A DNA stretch of 64,000 nt from CBFGRV01 sp965651265 (GCA_965651265.1 CBFGRV010000015.1:9630-73629), one strand, 5' to 3'. Shown: positions 36,801-44,900, counted from the first letter of the stretch. Translations and numbers: made by a program. Notes: a model not told the origin generated them from the sequence alone.

Positions 36801-37010
36801 GTACTGGCCCTGCGCATTGGTCGACGTTCCAGTCGTCGTGCCTTCCTCGACGATGCTGGCGCCGGGGAGCGGCATTCCGTCCGTCCCCGAAGTCACCGTG
36901 CCTCTGACCTGGAACTCCTGCCCGTATGCCGGGCCAACGACCGAGATTGAAACCACGAGAACGAGCAGGGTGACGAGGGAGGACAGAATTCGTCCATGAT
37001 CTGCAGACAT
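33843..37010 (-). CDS. SusC/RagA family TonB-dependent outer-membrane transporter
   Basis: 1055 residues. A signal peptide (cleavage near AYGQ, about 31) is followed by a carboxypeptidase-D regulatory-like domain (about 33-110: VRGTVTSGTDGMPLPGASI), a TonB-box/plug domain (about 115-260) with EEVVVTAFG, VVIRGNNSLQGSNQPLYVVDG and INPDDIENISVLKGPAAAALYG, and a 22-strand barrel ending in Phe-Arg-Leu. The plug signature GNNSL..PLYVVDGIPI is diagnostic for SusC. It imports polymers or peptides too large for porins, powered by TonB. It forms a pair with the SusD-like gene. Confidence 0.96.
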   Translation of the reverse strand: MSADHGRILSSLVTLLVLVVSISVVGPAYGQEFQVRGTVTSGTDGMPLPGASIVEEGTTTGTSTNAQGQYTLEVSGPNTRIVVSFIGFLSQTIDVNGREVIDVVLEEDVGQLEEVVVTAFGIERQQRALGYSVSKVSGESLREAREPNIANALAGKIAGVVVSKPATGPSGSSRVVIRGNNSLQGSNQPLYVVDGIPIDNSTTGQAGMWGGVDEGDGISGINPDDIENISVLKGPAAAALYGTRAQNGVILITTKTGRGYSNTLGIEYNSNLTFEDALVGYHDYQTEYGQGTQGRKPTTLDEALATGAQSWGARLDGEPVIQFDGEMRPYSLVDNKLDRFYETGLQATNSIALTGGIGGTTFRASASYLDAKGIVESAGMERYNVSLRGTSQFGEKLSSDVRISYVHEDVDNRTRLSDSPGNPNYTIAVLPTNVDPQVLAPGNRPNNELAELQFSTNVFATNPYWAARRFIATDKEHRFMGFGLLRYEFLPWLSLQGRVGQDWYNTRLTNIVPYGTAFEPAGSMNERDVTVMERNWDFLFAANRPLSSDIGLSATVGGNRMDRTFELLQVSGNTFNIPTLYTITNLANSSGNYGYSAKRINSLYGSAEFSFRDYAFLTVTARNDWSSTLPSDNNSYFYPSVSGSFVFSDAFTMPSWMTFGKLRASWAEVGGDTEPYQLSLTYAMMPFTHNGRPLGYVGQNSIPLASLKPSSSVGVEAGFEVRFLNNRVGLDFTWYDESSTNQILSTTVVESSGFGAKVINAGEMRNTGVEALLNLTPVLTGDIRWDLDFNLGLNRNEVVELTEGLDQLGLDQARSQTVSIVAEVGEPYSTIKGTTYVRDSEGNIVLDAAGLPVQGPREVLGVGTPDWTGGIMNTFRYKNVTLSALIDISWGGEIYAGTNQIAYGAGLHKNTLAGRDVCEEVGWENPCWVPPGVVNPPTNEAGEIVGPGTPNTTAVYPQSYWGAVASRIAEEFVYDASYIKLRELQLRFRVPNSWLGRSPIQLAQVSLVGRNLWLIHSKVPNVDPESTYNNTNAQGLEWAGVPQTRSIGFNLNFRL

Positions 37011-37133
37011 GCCGTAAACCTCGTGAAGGTTGATGTAGAGCCGGAAAACTGAGCGCCCGGTCAGGAAATCACTATGTAGGATACTTGGCGACTACGCAAT
37101 GCGATTGACTTAGCCGGTAGCAGTACAACATCG

Positions 37134-37164
37134 CCAAATTAGACAGTTGGCGTTTTGATGTAAA
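37134..37164 (-). promoter_or_regulatory. Candidate promoter for susC
   Basis: On the minus strand TTTACA (37164-37159), 17-nt spacer, TAATTTGG (37141-37134), close to TTGACA and TAnnTTTG. It implies an untranslated leader of roughly 115 nt before susC, long enough for leader control. Confidence 0.45.
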
Positions 37165-37186
37165 GGGCTTTCAAGAATCCCTCTGC

Positions 37187-37705
37187 CTAGAAGGTGGCTG
37201 CGAGATCCCTCAATGGCTTTCGCCTTTCGGATGACAACCTGAAGATGTTCGTCGCCGTGAGTCCGAACTCGACCTCGACCTCGCGAGCCGAGGCGAAGTC
37301 GTTGAACTCCCGGCGTGAAAGGGGCACGCGGATGAACTCGCCGCGAGGAACGAAACTCCGCGGCGACTCCGCCATGCGCCCCGTATCCTCCCACTCTCGG
37401 GATTCGTCATCGAAGATGATCCGGAGGCGCCTGTAGTCCAGATTCAGGTCGGTGCTACTGTCGTTGAAGAACGCGATCTCTACGACCGACGGAGCGCATC
37501 CCTCGCCGCGGCACGTGGCGAAAGCCTGCATCATCACGCGCTGTCCACCCGCCAGGCCGGATGTCATGTTGATATTTCCGACCAGTACTTTCGGCGACTC
37601 GAACGTCGTGGTACCTCGGGCCGCATCATAGAACCGCAGCGGCTTGCGAGCCGCCGCGCAGCCCCAGAGAAGAAGCGAAATGAGAATGGCGCACGTCGTC
37701 CGCAT
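37187..37705 (-). CDS. Small lipoprotein, unknown function
   Basis: 172 residues with a lipoprotein signal (LLLWGC, Cys16). The rest is beta-rich, with strands such as VVEIAFFNDSS, RRLRIIFDD and EVEVEFGLTATN that suggest an immunoglobulin-like sandwich. It lies upstream of susC on the same strand with a 176-nt gap that contains the susC promoter candidate, so it is probably a separate transcription unit. It is divergent from the GH20 operon. I do not recognise a family. Confidence 0.65.
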   Translation of the reverse strand: MRTTCAILISLLLWGCAAARKPLRFYDAARGTTTFESPKVLVGNINMTSGLAGGQRVMMQAFATCRGEGCAPSVVEIAFFNDSSTDLNLDYRRLRIIFDDESREWEDTGRMAESPRSFVPRGEFIRVPLSRREFNDFASAREVEVEFGLTATNIFRLSSERRKPLRDLAATF

Positions 37706-37798
37706 GGTGGTGCACGTTGCAAGTATGTTTGCGTCAATATGTTGTCCTTATCCTGAACAAGCAACTCCCCTCGGTTGACGGATATTCATCTCTGGCGA

Positions 37799-37825
37799 TT
37801 GACAGCGTCGTGTACTATCTATCCA
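37799..37825 (+). promoter_or_regulatory. Weak promoter candidate for the GH20 operon
   Basis: TTGACA (37799-37804), 15-nt spacer, TATCCA (37820-37825), about 75 nt before the GH20 start. The -35 is perfect but the spacer is short and the downstream box matches poorly. Confidence 0.3.
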
Positions 37826-37899
37826 GGATCAGGACGTCATCGTCCTCGATCGTTCTCGATAGTGTTCAGGTCCGTTCATTCATGCCGTACTAGACCTCC

Positions 37900-39021
37900 A
37901 TGAAGACCCTGCTTTCATTTTTGCTCGCCGCCATCGTGCTACCGTCGGCGGGATGGGCGCAGGTACATCCCGATTCCCTACTTCCTGTGCGCGGAATTTC
38001 GATCGCGGCGCCAGATCGCGAGCATCTCGACGAATTCATCGCATTCATGGACGATGCGCTGGCCCGGAATCGCGTCAACACGATGTTGCTGCGGATCGAT
38101 TTCAAGTATGCGTACGAGTCGCATCCCGAACTTCGGGAAGAGAATCCGCTGACCCGGGAGGACGTCAAGCGGATCGTCGCCGCCGCACGCGAGGCAGGAA
38201 TTCGGATCATCCCGCAGATCAACCTGCTCGGTCATCAGTCGTGGGCCTCGTCGCTCGGCAAGCTGCTCGAGGTCTATCCGCAGTTCGATGAGACGCCGCA
38301 CATCGAGATGCCGGAGGAGTACGTCTGGCCCAACGCAGACGGCCTCTATTGCAAGAGCTACTGTCCGCTCCATCCCGACGTACACGATGTGGTATTCGCG
38401 CTCGTCGACGAGATCGTCGAGGTATTCGAGACGGACGCCTTCCATGCGGGGATGGATGAGGTCTTCTACATCGCGGACGACAAGTGCCCCCGCTGTGCCG
38501 GGCGCGATCCGGCCGAGCTGTTCGCCGGCGAGGTGCGCCGTATCCGCGATCACCTGGCCGGGAAAGGCGTCGAGCTTTGGATCTGGGGCGACCGCCTGCT
38601 CGACGGCCGCACGACGGGTCTGGGGATGTGGGAGGCCAGCATGAACAACACTCATCGAGCCATCGATCTCATCCCCAAGGACGTCGTGATCAGCGACTGG
38701 CATTACGAATCCGCCGTGCCTACGGCCGCCTACTTCGCTGCCAAGGGCTTCCGAGTCGTGACCTGCCCGTGGCGCTTTCCGGATGTTGCCCGGCGGCAGC
38801 TCGACATGACCCTGCTCATGCGCGCCGGCGCTACGCCGGAGATGAGGGATCGATTCGCCGGCGTGATGCACACCGTGTGGAGCGACGCGAAGACGTTCAT
38901 CGACCAGTATTACGGGCGCGTGCCGACGGAAAATCCCCGCGGGGGCGACGTTGCGGCGACCTTCAAGGCGCTCTTCGAAAGCATCGACGCTGCGATCCAG
39001 CGGGAGTCTGCAGGGGGATGA
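37900..39021 (+). CDS. Family 20 glycoside hydrolase (beta-N-acetylhexosaminidase-like), exported
   Basis: 373 residues with a signal peptide (cleavage near GWAQ, residue 21). It is a TIM-barrel catalytic domain without the usual N-terminal GH20b domain. The GH20 signature H-x-G-x-D-E appears as HAGMDE (182-187), giving the Asp-Glu pair used for substrate-assisted cleavage of terminal GlcNAc/GalNAc. QINLLGHQSW and WGDRLLD correspond to other barrel strands. Four Cys (151, 155 and a CPRC pair) might bind metal or form disulfides. It is the first gene of a three-gene operon and overlaps the next by 4 bases. Specificity (chitin fragments, muropeptides or glycans) is not resolved. Confidence 0.82.
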   Translation: MKTLLSFLLAAIVLPSAGWAQVHPDSLLPVRGISIAAPDREHLDEFIAFMDDALARNRVNTMLLRIDFKYAYESHPELREENPLTREDVKRIVAAAREAGIRIIPQINLLGHQSWASSLGKLLEVYPQFDETPHIEMPEEYVWPNADGLYCKSYCPLHPDVHDVVFALVDEIVEVFETDAFHAGMDEVFYIADDKCPRCAGRDPAELFAGEVRRIRDHLAGKGVELWIWGDRLLDGRTTGLGMWEASMNNTHRAIDLIPKDVVISDWHYESAVPTAAYFAAKGFRVVTCPWRFPDVARRQLDMTLLMRAGATPEMRDRFAGVMHTVWSDAKTFIDQYYGRVPTENPRGGDVAATFKALFESIDAAIQRESAGG

Positions 39022-39965
39022 ATCCAGGTTGGACGCGTCGATCGTTCCTGATGGCCGTCACTTCAGCGCTGCCGGTGGCGGGAGCCACCGTTATGGGGGC
39101 ACCTTACACGCGCAGGGTTGCCGAAAGGGGCTCTGCATCTATGTTGAACCACCGGGTAGAGACCATCCAGGATGTCATCGATCTGATTCTTGAGGCCGTG
39201 GGCGTGGAGCCCATCGAAAGGACGGTCGATACCATCAAATCAGGCGATCCGGCGCAGCCCGTGACCGGGGTCGCTACGACCTTCCTCGCCACGACCGATG
39301 TCATCGAGCGCGCGGCGTCGGCCGGCGCCAATCTCATCATCACGCACGAGCCCACGTTCTACAACCACTTCGACCAGGTCGATTGGCTGGAGGACGATGC
39401 CGTTTACCTCAACAAGCGCCGCCTGCTCGAGGAGCACGGGATCGTCGTCTGGCGCTTCCACGACTACATGCACGCGTACCGCCCTGATGGCATCATGTCG
39501 GGGCTCCTCGGTGATCTGGAGTGGTCCGAGAACGCATCGTCCGGGGCCGAGAGTATAGCCTCCGCGGAGATCGTACAGATCGAACCCACAGCGCTCCGTG
39601 ATCTCGTGGGACTGCTCAAGCAGCGTCTCCACATCGAACACCCGCTGCGGGTATTGGGCGATCCCACGATGACCTGCCGGCGCGTCGGAATCCTGCCGGG
39701 CGCCTGGGGTGGACGCCCCCACATCGAGTTTTTGGGATCATCGGATGATGTGGACGTGCTGCTCGTCGGAGAGATCAACGAGTGGGAGACGTCGGTGTAC
39801 GTTCAGGATGCGGCGTCCGCGGGGCGACAGCTCGCCCTCGTGATGCTGGGGCACCTGAATAGCGAGGAGCCGGGAATGGCCTGGCTTGCCGAGTGGCTGC
39901 GTCCGCGCCTGGAAGGCATTCCGGTGGAGCACCTGCCTGGTCGTGATCCGTTCCTGCTGATATGA
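39018..39965 (+). CDS. NIF3-like dinuclear metal protein with Tat signal
   Basis: 315 residues, start ATG overlapping the GH20 stop (ATGA). The N-terminus carries a twin-arginine motif TRRSFLMA followed by a hydrophobic stretch and an Ala-rich cleavage region. The mature part resembles NIF3/DUF34 proteins, with IITHEPTFYNHFD (metal-binding His pair), RFHDYMHA, GILPGAWGG and LLVGEINEW. NIF3 proteins are usually cytosolic with two metal ions and no fixed function, so Tat export, which suits a cofactor-loaded protein, is unusual. It is coupled by overlaps to GH20 upstream and GHL10-amidase downstream, suggesting a shared hydrolytic pathway outside the cytoplasm. Confidence 0.82.
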   Translation: MNPGWTRRSFLMAVTSALPVAGATVMGAPYTRRVAERGSASMLNHRVETIQDVIDLILEAVGVEPIERTVDTIKSGDPAQPVTGVATTFLATTDVIERAASAGANLIITHEPTFYNHFDQVDWLEDDAVYLNKRRLLEEHGIVVWRFHDYMHAYRPDGIMSGLLGDLEWSENASSGAESIASAEIVQIEPTALRDLVGLLKQRLHIEHPLRVLGDPTMTCRRVGILPGAWGGRPHIEFLGSSDDVDVLLVGEINEWETSVYVQDAASAGRQLALVMLGHLNSEEPGMAWLAEWLRPRLEGIPVEHLPGRDPFLLI

Positions 39966-42457
39966 GGCTTCCGGACCAGCCCGGCCCCTCCACGACAGGT
40001 TGGCGAGCGATTCGATGCGGCTTCCGGTCCGCAGGATGGTGCATCCCGGCCGCGATCGTGTCTTTTGCCATCGCGCTTTCCGCATGTGCGGGGGCCTCTG
40101 GGTCCCTGGATGATGGTGACCGGACACCAGCCGCCGGTGAGCCCTCGCGAGTAGCGGGAGACCAGACACCCGTCTCGGCGCCGGATGAACGACCCGAGTT
40201 CGCGCGGGAGTTTCGCGGCGTCTGGGTGGCGACGGTGGCCAACATCGACTGGCCTTCTGAGCCGGGGCTGCCCGTCGAAAAGCAGAAGGAGGAGCTGATC
40301 GCCATCCTGGATCGCGCGGCGGAGATGAACCTGAACGCCATCGTGCTGCAGGTCCGGCCGGCGGCGGATGCCCTTTACGATTCGCCCTACGAACCGTGGT
40401 CGGAATATCTGACGGGCGAAATGGGCCGTGCGCCCGAGCCCTACTACGATCCGCTCGCTTTTGCGGTCGAGGAGGCCCACGCTCGCGGCCTCGAGCTGCA
40501 CGCCTGGTTCAATCCGTATCGTGCCTATCACGCCTCCGCGACCTCACCCATCTCTCCGGACCACATCAGCCGCACCCGGCCGGACATCGTACGGCAGTAT
40601 GGGGACTACCTCTGGCTCGACCCCGGAGAGCCCGATGCGGCTCAGCATACGCTCAATGTGATCATGGATGTCGTCGAGCGGTACGACATCGACGGCGTGC
40701 ATTTCGACGATTACTTCTACCCTTACCGAGCCTACGCGGAGCCGGGAAAAGCGGACTTCCCGGATTCGTCGAGCTGGGCACGAGCCCGGGAAGCCGGCGT
40801 GGTCATGGACCGCGACGACTGGCGGCGCAACAACGTCGACCGGCTGATCGAGCGCGTGTACGAGGGCATCAAAGCGCGCAAGCCGCACGTGAAGTTCGGC
40901 ATCAGCCCGTTCGGATTGTACCGTCCGGGCCACCCCGAGGGCACCTACGGCTTCGACGCTTACGATGAGCTGTACGCCGACGCGCGGAAGTGGCTGCGGG
41001 AAGGATGGGTGGACTACTTTACGCCGCAGCTCTACTATCGGATGGCGCAGCACAATGTGCCCTATTCCGTGGTGCTCCGGTGGTGGATCGATCAAAATGT
41101 GCACGAGCGCCATATCTGGCCGGGCTTGTACAGCGGGCGGGCTGCGGGTGCGCTCCGCCGCTGGCCGGTCGAGGAGATCATTGGCCAGATCTATGCGACG
41201 AGGGCGCAGCCCGGCGCCTCCGGCCACGTGCATTTCAGCATGCGGGCCTTCATGCGCGAACCCGACAGCCTCGCGCGGGAGCTGATGCTGCATCCGTACA
41301 AAGAGCCGGCACTCGTACCCGCCATGCCGTGGCTCGACCATACGCCGCCGGGACGGGTGGGCGCCCGCCTGGAGTTCGACGCGGACGGCGTCTTCCTGGT
41401 CGTCACCCCTCCCAACGAAGACGATCTCCGCCTGTGGGCCATTCGCGTCCAGGTGGCAGACTCGTGGCAAATGCTGACGGCGCCGGCATCTCGGACGCGA
41501 ATTCGGCTGGATGGGGTGCCGCGGACCGTCGTTATCTCGGCGGTAGACCGCGTCGGCAACGAAGGTGCGGCGGCGACGGTGCAGGGTCCGGATCCGATCG
41601 CGCTGCGACCTGAGATCATTCCCCACTCCGCGTGGGAAGCCCACCCTCCCCTCGGACATCTCGCCGACGCTGCCCGGCGCAACATCGCGCCCGGAGACAC
41701 AGCGATGTTTCGCGATCTGACGGTTCAGATTGCGAGCATGTCGGCGGATTCGGCGCTGGTCATCCTGTCGCAAGGCCGTGGCGCCGATGCAGCGAAGCAC
41801 GACACGATCGTTGCGGAGCAGACGGCCCTCACGTGGCGTGGTTACCGCATCGGCTTCCTCGCGTTCAACGCCGAGCCGGGCCGGTTGGGCGCGGGCCTCG
41901 CCGAGCTGGAGATCGCTGTTGCGGCGACGCTCCCATTAGAGCTGGCCGCCTCGCCCACGACCGGCGGCGCGGAGAGCCGCCTGCGCGTGCCGCACGACAT
42001 CCGCCGCCTGACGCTCCATCACAGCGGCAGCCCGGAGCCGCTTCTGCCCGAGGATGACCCCACGGAGAAGCTGCGCGGGCTGCAGATCTGGGGCGCCGCC
42101 GAACGAAACTGGTGGGATGTGCCCTATCACTTCCTCATAGACCTCGAAGGGCGCATCTACGAGGGCCGAGACTATCGCTACATAGGTGAGACGAATACGG
42201 CCTACGATCCGCGCGGCCACCTGCTGATCAGCGTGATCGGCAATTACAACCGACAGGATGCCACCGACGCACAGGTCGATGCCATCACACAGCTGATGGC
42301 CTGGGCCGCCGCAGAATTCGGCGTCTCGCCGGGCGAGATATACGGGCACTCGGACTTCGCCGAGACGTCATGCCCCGGCCGCGCTTTCCAGGCCCTGCTC
42401 GATGACGGCACCTTCGCACGCGGCGTCGCTGACCGACTGGCCGAGGTGACCAGATAG
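39962..42457 (+). CDS. GHL10 (DUF187) glycosyl hydrolase-like protein fused to peptidoglycan amidase
   Basis: 831 residues. A lipoprotein signal (ALSAC, about 42) is followed by a GHL10 TIM barrel (about 75-420: FRGVWVATVANIDWP, VLQVRPAADA, HAWFNPYR, GVHFDDYFYPY, FGISPFG, DYFTPQLYYR). A beta-sandwich region spans about 440-665 and a C-terminal amidase_2/PGRP domain about 675-831. The amidase keeps its zinc ligands: His in LHHSG (about 687), His in GHSD (796) and Cys in SCPG (804). In E. coli, the DUF187 protein DigH cleaves peptide-free glycan strands, so one polypeptide could remove stem peptides and then cut the bare glycan. Its start overlaps the NIF3-like stop (ATGA). Confidence 0.87.
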   Translation: MRLPDQPGPSTTGWRAIRCGFRSAGWCIPAAIVSFAIALSACAGASGSLDDGDRTPAAGEPSRVAGDQTPVSAPDERPEFAREFRGVWVATVANIDWPSEPGLPVEKQKEELIAILDRAAEMNLNAIVLQVRPAADALYDSPYEPWSEYLTGEMGRAPEPYYDPLAFAVEEAHARGLELHAWFNPYRAYHASATSPISPDHISRTRPDIVRQYGDYLWLDPGEPDAAQHTLNVIMDVVERYDIDGVHFDDYFYPYRAYAEPGKADFPDSSSWARAREAGVVMDRDDWRRNNVDRLIERVYEGIKARKPHVKFGISPFGLYRPGHPEGTYGFDAYDELYADARKWLREGWVDYFTPQLYYRMAQHNVPYSVVLRWWIDQNVHERHIWPGLYSGRAAGALRRWPVEEIIGQIYATRAQPGASGHVHFSMRAFMREPDSLARELMLHPYKEPALVPAMPWLDHTPPGRVGARLEFDADGVFLVVTPPNEDDLRLWAIRVQVADSWQMLTAPASRTRIRLDGVPRTVVISAVDRVGNEGAAATVQGPDPIALRPEIIPHSAWEAHPPLGHLADAARRNIAPGDTAMFRDLTVQIASMSADSALVILSQGRGADAAKHDTIVAEQTALTWRGYRIGFLAFNAEPGRLGAGLAELEIAVAATLPLELAASPTTGGAESRLRVPHDIRRLTLHHSGSPEPLLPEDDPTEKLRGLQIWGAAERNWWDVPYHFLIDLEGRIYEGRDYRYIGETNTAYDPRGHLLISVIGNYNRQDATDAQVDAITQLMAWAAAEFGVSPGEIYGHSDFAETSCPGRAFQALLDDGTFARGVADRLAEVTR

Positions 42458-42466
42458 ACCTGTCGT

Positions 42467-43279
42467 CTAAAGATTGGCGAGGATCTGGGTGAGGCGCTCC
42501 CACGCCTCATCGCGAGCGGTCCGCGCTTCCTGGGTGCCTTCCGGATCGTCGCCCTGTCGCATGAAGGCGTGCCCCGCACCCGCGTATACGACCACCTCGT
42601 ACACCTTCCCGTGCTCGGCCATGCGTTCCTGCGTCTCCGGAATGGTGGCATTGATCCGCTCGTCGTTTTCGCCATAGAATCCATAGACCGGCGCTTCGAT
42701 GTCCGAATATCCGACCTCCGGCGGCGAGCCGTAGAAGACGAGCGCTGCCGCGATGTCGGGCGATTCAGTAGCGAACCGAAACGTCTGCGCACCGCCCCAG
42801 CAGAAGCCCATCACGGCGACGCGGCCGTTCGACGCGGGCACCGAGGCGATGAAATCCTGCACCGCGGCCAGATCGGCCATCACCCGCTCAGGCTCGAGCT
42901 GGTAGATGGCATCGCGCGCGGCGTCGGAGCTCGCGAAATCCGACGTGCGGGCATGATCCGCATCGAACCCGGACAGGAGGTCAGGAGCGATCGCGACATA
43001 TCCTGCAGCAGCGATCTGATCCGCAAACTGGCGCACCCAGTCCGTGAGGCCGCGATTTTCGTGGATGACGATCACGGCGGCCGCCGTCTCCGAAGTTTCC
43101 GGATAAGCTACGAACGCGTGCACGGTCCGGTCGCCGTCCGCCGAGACCTGTACCCATTCGTGATGGCGCGGCGAGGCATCGAGTTGGTCGATGGCCCATT
43201 GCTGCGCCTTCGCCGTCGCGGCGCAAAGCACGGCGCCAAGGATCAGCGTGATGATCGGTGCCCAGTGGCGTTGCTTCAT
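42467..43279 (-). CDS. Exported dienelactone hydrolase family protein
   Basis: 270 residues, alpha/beta hydrolase of the DLH group. Signal peptide cleaved near AKAQ (about 26). The catalytic triad is visible: Cys160 in MGFCWGG, Asp206 in ENDERI and His237 in AGAGHAFM. An oxyanion-type HENRG motif lies at 73-77. Classical DLH acts in chloroaromatic breakdown, but exported relatives hydrolyse other esters or lactones and most are uncharacterised. It converges on the GHL10-amidase gene with a 9-nt gap and is divergent from the amidohydrolase gene, whose promoter overlaps its start codon. Confidence 0.88.
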   Translation of the reverse strand: MKQRHWAPIITLILGAVLCAATAKAQQWAIDQLDASPRHHEWVQVSADGDRTVHAFVAYPETSETAAAVIVIHENRGLTDWVRQFADQIAAAGYVAIAPDLLSGFDADHARTSDFASSDAARDAIYQLEPERVMADLAAVQDFIASVPASNGRVAVMGFCWGGAQTFRFATESPDIAAALVFYGSPPEVGYSDIEAPVYGFYGENDERINATIPETQERMAEHGKVYEVVVYAGAGHAFMRQGDDPEGTQEARTARDEAWERLTQILANL

Positions 43280-43300
43280 GGCTCGTACCGTCTATCTTGG
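43271..43300 (+). promoter_or_regulatory. Bacteroidota-type promoter for the amidohydrolase gene
   Basis: TTGCTT (43271-43276), 16-nt spacer, TATCTTGG (43293-43300). It overlaps the divergent DLH start codon, so the two genes may interfere. Transcription would start near 43306, which excludes the upstream in-frame Met at 43278 as the amidohydrolase start. Confidence 0.5.
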
Positions 43301-43442
43301 GGTAGCTTCGTATCAACCCGCGTTGGTTCATCGCGTTTCGACGCTCGACGATCCTCCCCTCGAATCGCCAGGCACATACCTCGAGGTTGCGCCGTTAAAC
43401 GGCCGCCCAACGACGCGTCCGAAGGTCACCAACCGAATCAGC

Positions 43443-44633
43443 ATGCTTCTATCAGCGCTACAGCCGCCCGCATCGTCCATTTCGTCTATCCTTCCCTTTT
43501 CCATCCGCTCGCAATTGCACGTCGGCAGTTCTAGCCGGGCTCCACATTTGGCCTTCGCGCTGGCCCTCGCGGCCCTGATCACGGCGCCGACAGTACGCGC
43601 GCAGGAGATGCAGTGGGAGGACTACGAGCCGCGCTCGACACTCGTAGTAAAGGAGCATACCGTCACCCGCGCGAAATACCCCTTCGTCGATGCGCACGCT
43701 CACCAGTGGGAGATCGGCGACAGGCCGGAGAGTGCAATCAAAGACCTGGTCGCGGAGATGGATGCGCTGAACATGGCCGTCATGGTCAACCTGAGCGGCG
43801 GCAGCGGGGAGACGCTCCGGAAGAACGTCGAGACCACCGAGCGCTACGCGCCGGGCCGGTTCGTGCATTTCGCCAACATCGACTTTTCTACGATCGACGA
43901 CCCCGACTTTGGAACGAAAGCAGCCGAGCGCCTCCGAGAGGATGTGGCTAACGGCGCCCGGGGCCTCAAGATCTTCAAGAACCTCGGGATGGAGGTCTTC
44001 TACGAGGACGGCACCCGCGTACCGACGGACGATCCACGCCTCGACCCGATCTGGGAGACGGCGGGCGAGCTTGGGATTCCCGTGCTCATCCACACGGGCG
44101 ATCCCGCACCCTTCTGGGAGCCGCAAGACCGCTTCAACGAGCGCTGGTTCGAGCTAAAGGAGCGCCCGCGCCGAAAGCGCTCGCCCGAGCCGTCGTGGGA
44201 GACCATCATGGGCGAGCACTGGAACCTCATCCGCAAGCACCCGAACACGACATTCATCTCGGCGCACCTGAGTTGGCTCGGCAACGATCTTGGCCGCCTG
44301 GGCAAGCTGCTCGATGAATTGCCCAACATGTACACCGAGTTGGGGGCCGTGCTTGCGGAGCTGGGACGGCAGCCCCGCACCGCCCGCCAATTCCTGATCG
44401 ACTATCAGGATCGCGTGTTGATGGGCAAGGATGCCTGGGGACCGGAGGAGTACCACGTCTATTTCCGCACGTTGGAAACCACGGATGAGTACTTCCCCTA
44501 CTACCGAAAACGGCACGCATTCTGGAGGATGTACGGGCTTGACCTTCCCGATGAGGTCCTCCGAAAGGTCTACTTCGAAAACGCACGCGCCATCATTCCG
44601 GGAATCGAGGGACGGTTCTTTCCGGAGGAATAG
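43443..44633 (+). CDS. Exported amidohydrolase (metal-dependent TIM-barrel hydrolase)
   Basis: An amidohydrolase_2-type protein. The active-site pattern is present: DAHAHQ (HxH, strand 1), KIFKNLGM, HTGDPA, ISAHLSW and GKDAWG (final Asp). A hydrophobic segment ending TVRAQ is a signal peptide. I chose the Met at 43443; the leader before the hydrophobic core is then long, so a TTG at about 43515 is an alternative. About 396 residues. Substrate unknown; family members hydrolyse lactones, amides or decarboxylate aromatic acids. The neighbouring DLH-like lactone/ester hydrolase makes a shared catabolic role possible but unproven. Confidence 0.82.
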   Translation: MLLSALQPPASSISSILPFSIRSQLHVGSSSRAPHLAFALALAALITAPTVRAQEMQWEDYEPRSTLVVKEHTVTRAKYPFVDAHAHQWEIGDRPESAIKDLVAEMDALNMAVMVNLSGGSGETLRKNVETTERYAPGRFVHFANIDFSTIDDPDFGTKAAERLREDVANGARGLKIFKNLGMEVFYEDGTRVPTDDPRLDPIWETAGELGIPVLIHTGDPAPFWEPQDRFNERWFELKERPRRKRSPEPSWETIMGEHWNLIRKHPNTTFISAHLSWLGNDLGRLGKLLDELPNMYTELGAVLAELGRQPRTARQFLIDYQDRVLMGKDAWGPEEYHVYFRTLETTDEYFPYYRKRHAFWRMYGLDLPDEVLRKVYFENARAIIPGIEGRFFPEE

Positions 44634-44772
44634 AGTCTGGGGTCATCTTCTCTCTGGTAGGCCCTTTCTCCGTACCGTCGGCGGCCTTTTCCGCTCGTGA
44701 GAGTCGGCTTCGGTGCCTCCGGTTGAGCACAGTGTGCTGCCCAATTCTTTTTCGGGATGGAAGAATTCGGAT

Positions 44773-44802
44773 TGCGGAGTTCGCGGCCGGTCGTACATTT
44801 CG
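44773..44802 (+). promoter_or_regulatory. Bacteroidota-type promoter for the Trp-repeat gene
   Basis: TTGCGG (44773-44778), 16-nt spacer, TACATTTC (44795-44802), matching the TTG / TAnnTTTG pattern. About 98 nt upstream of the ATG. The rest of the 267-nt gap (44634-44900) shows only a weak AATTCTT/AAGAATT inverted repeat. Confidence 0.5.
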
Positions 44803-44900
44803 CCAGCTAAAGGCACCCCGCCCCCATCACACTTCTTTCAACGGGTGCCGCATTCCATTTAAGCGCGCCGCGCCAACGGCGTACAGACATTCGCACATCC

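Noticed and set aside
38484..39017. Upstream extension of the NIF3-like frame
   Set aside because: It overlaps the GH20 gene out of frame, is Arg-rich, and the Met at 39018 begins a Tat signal with an ATGA overlap.
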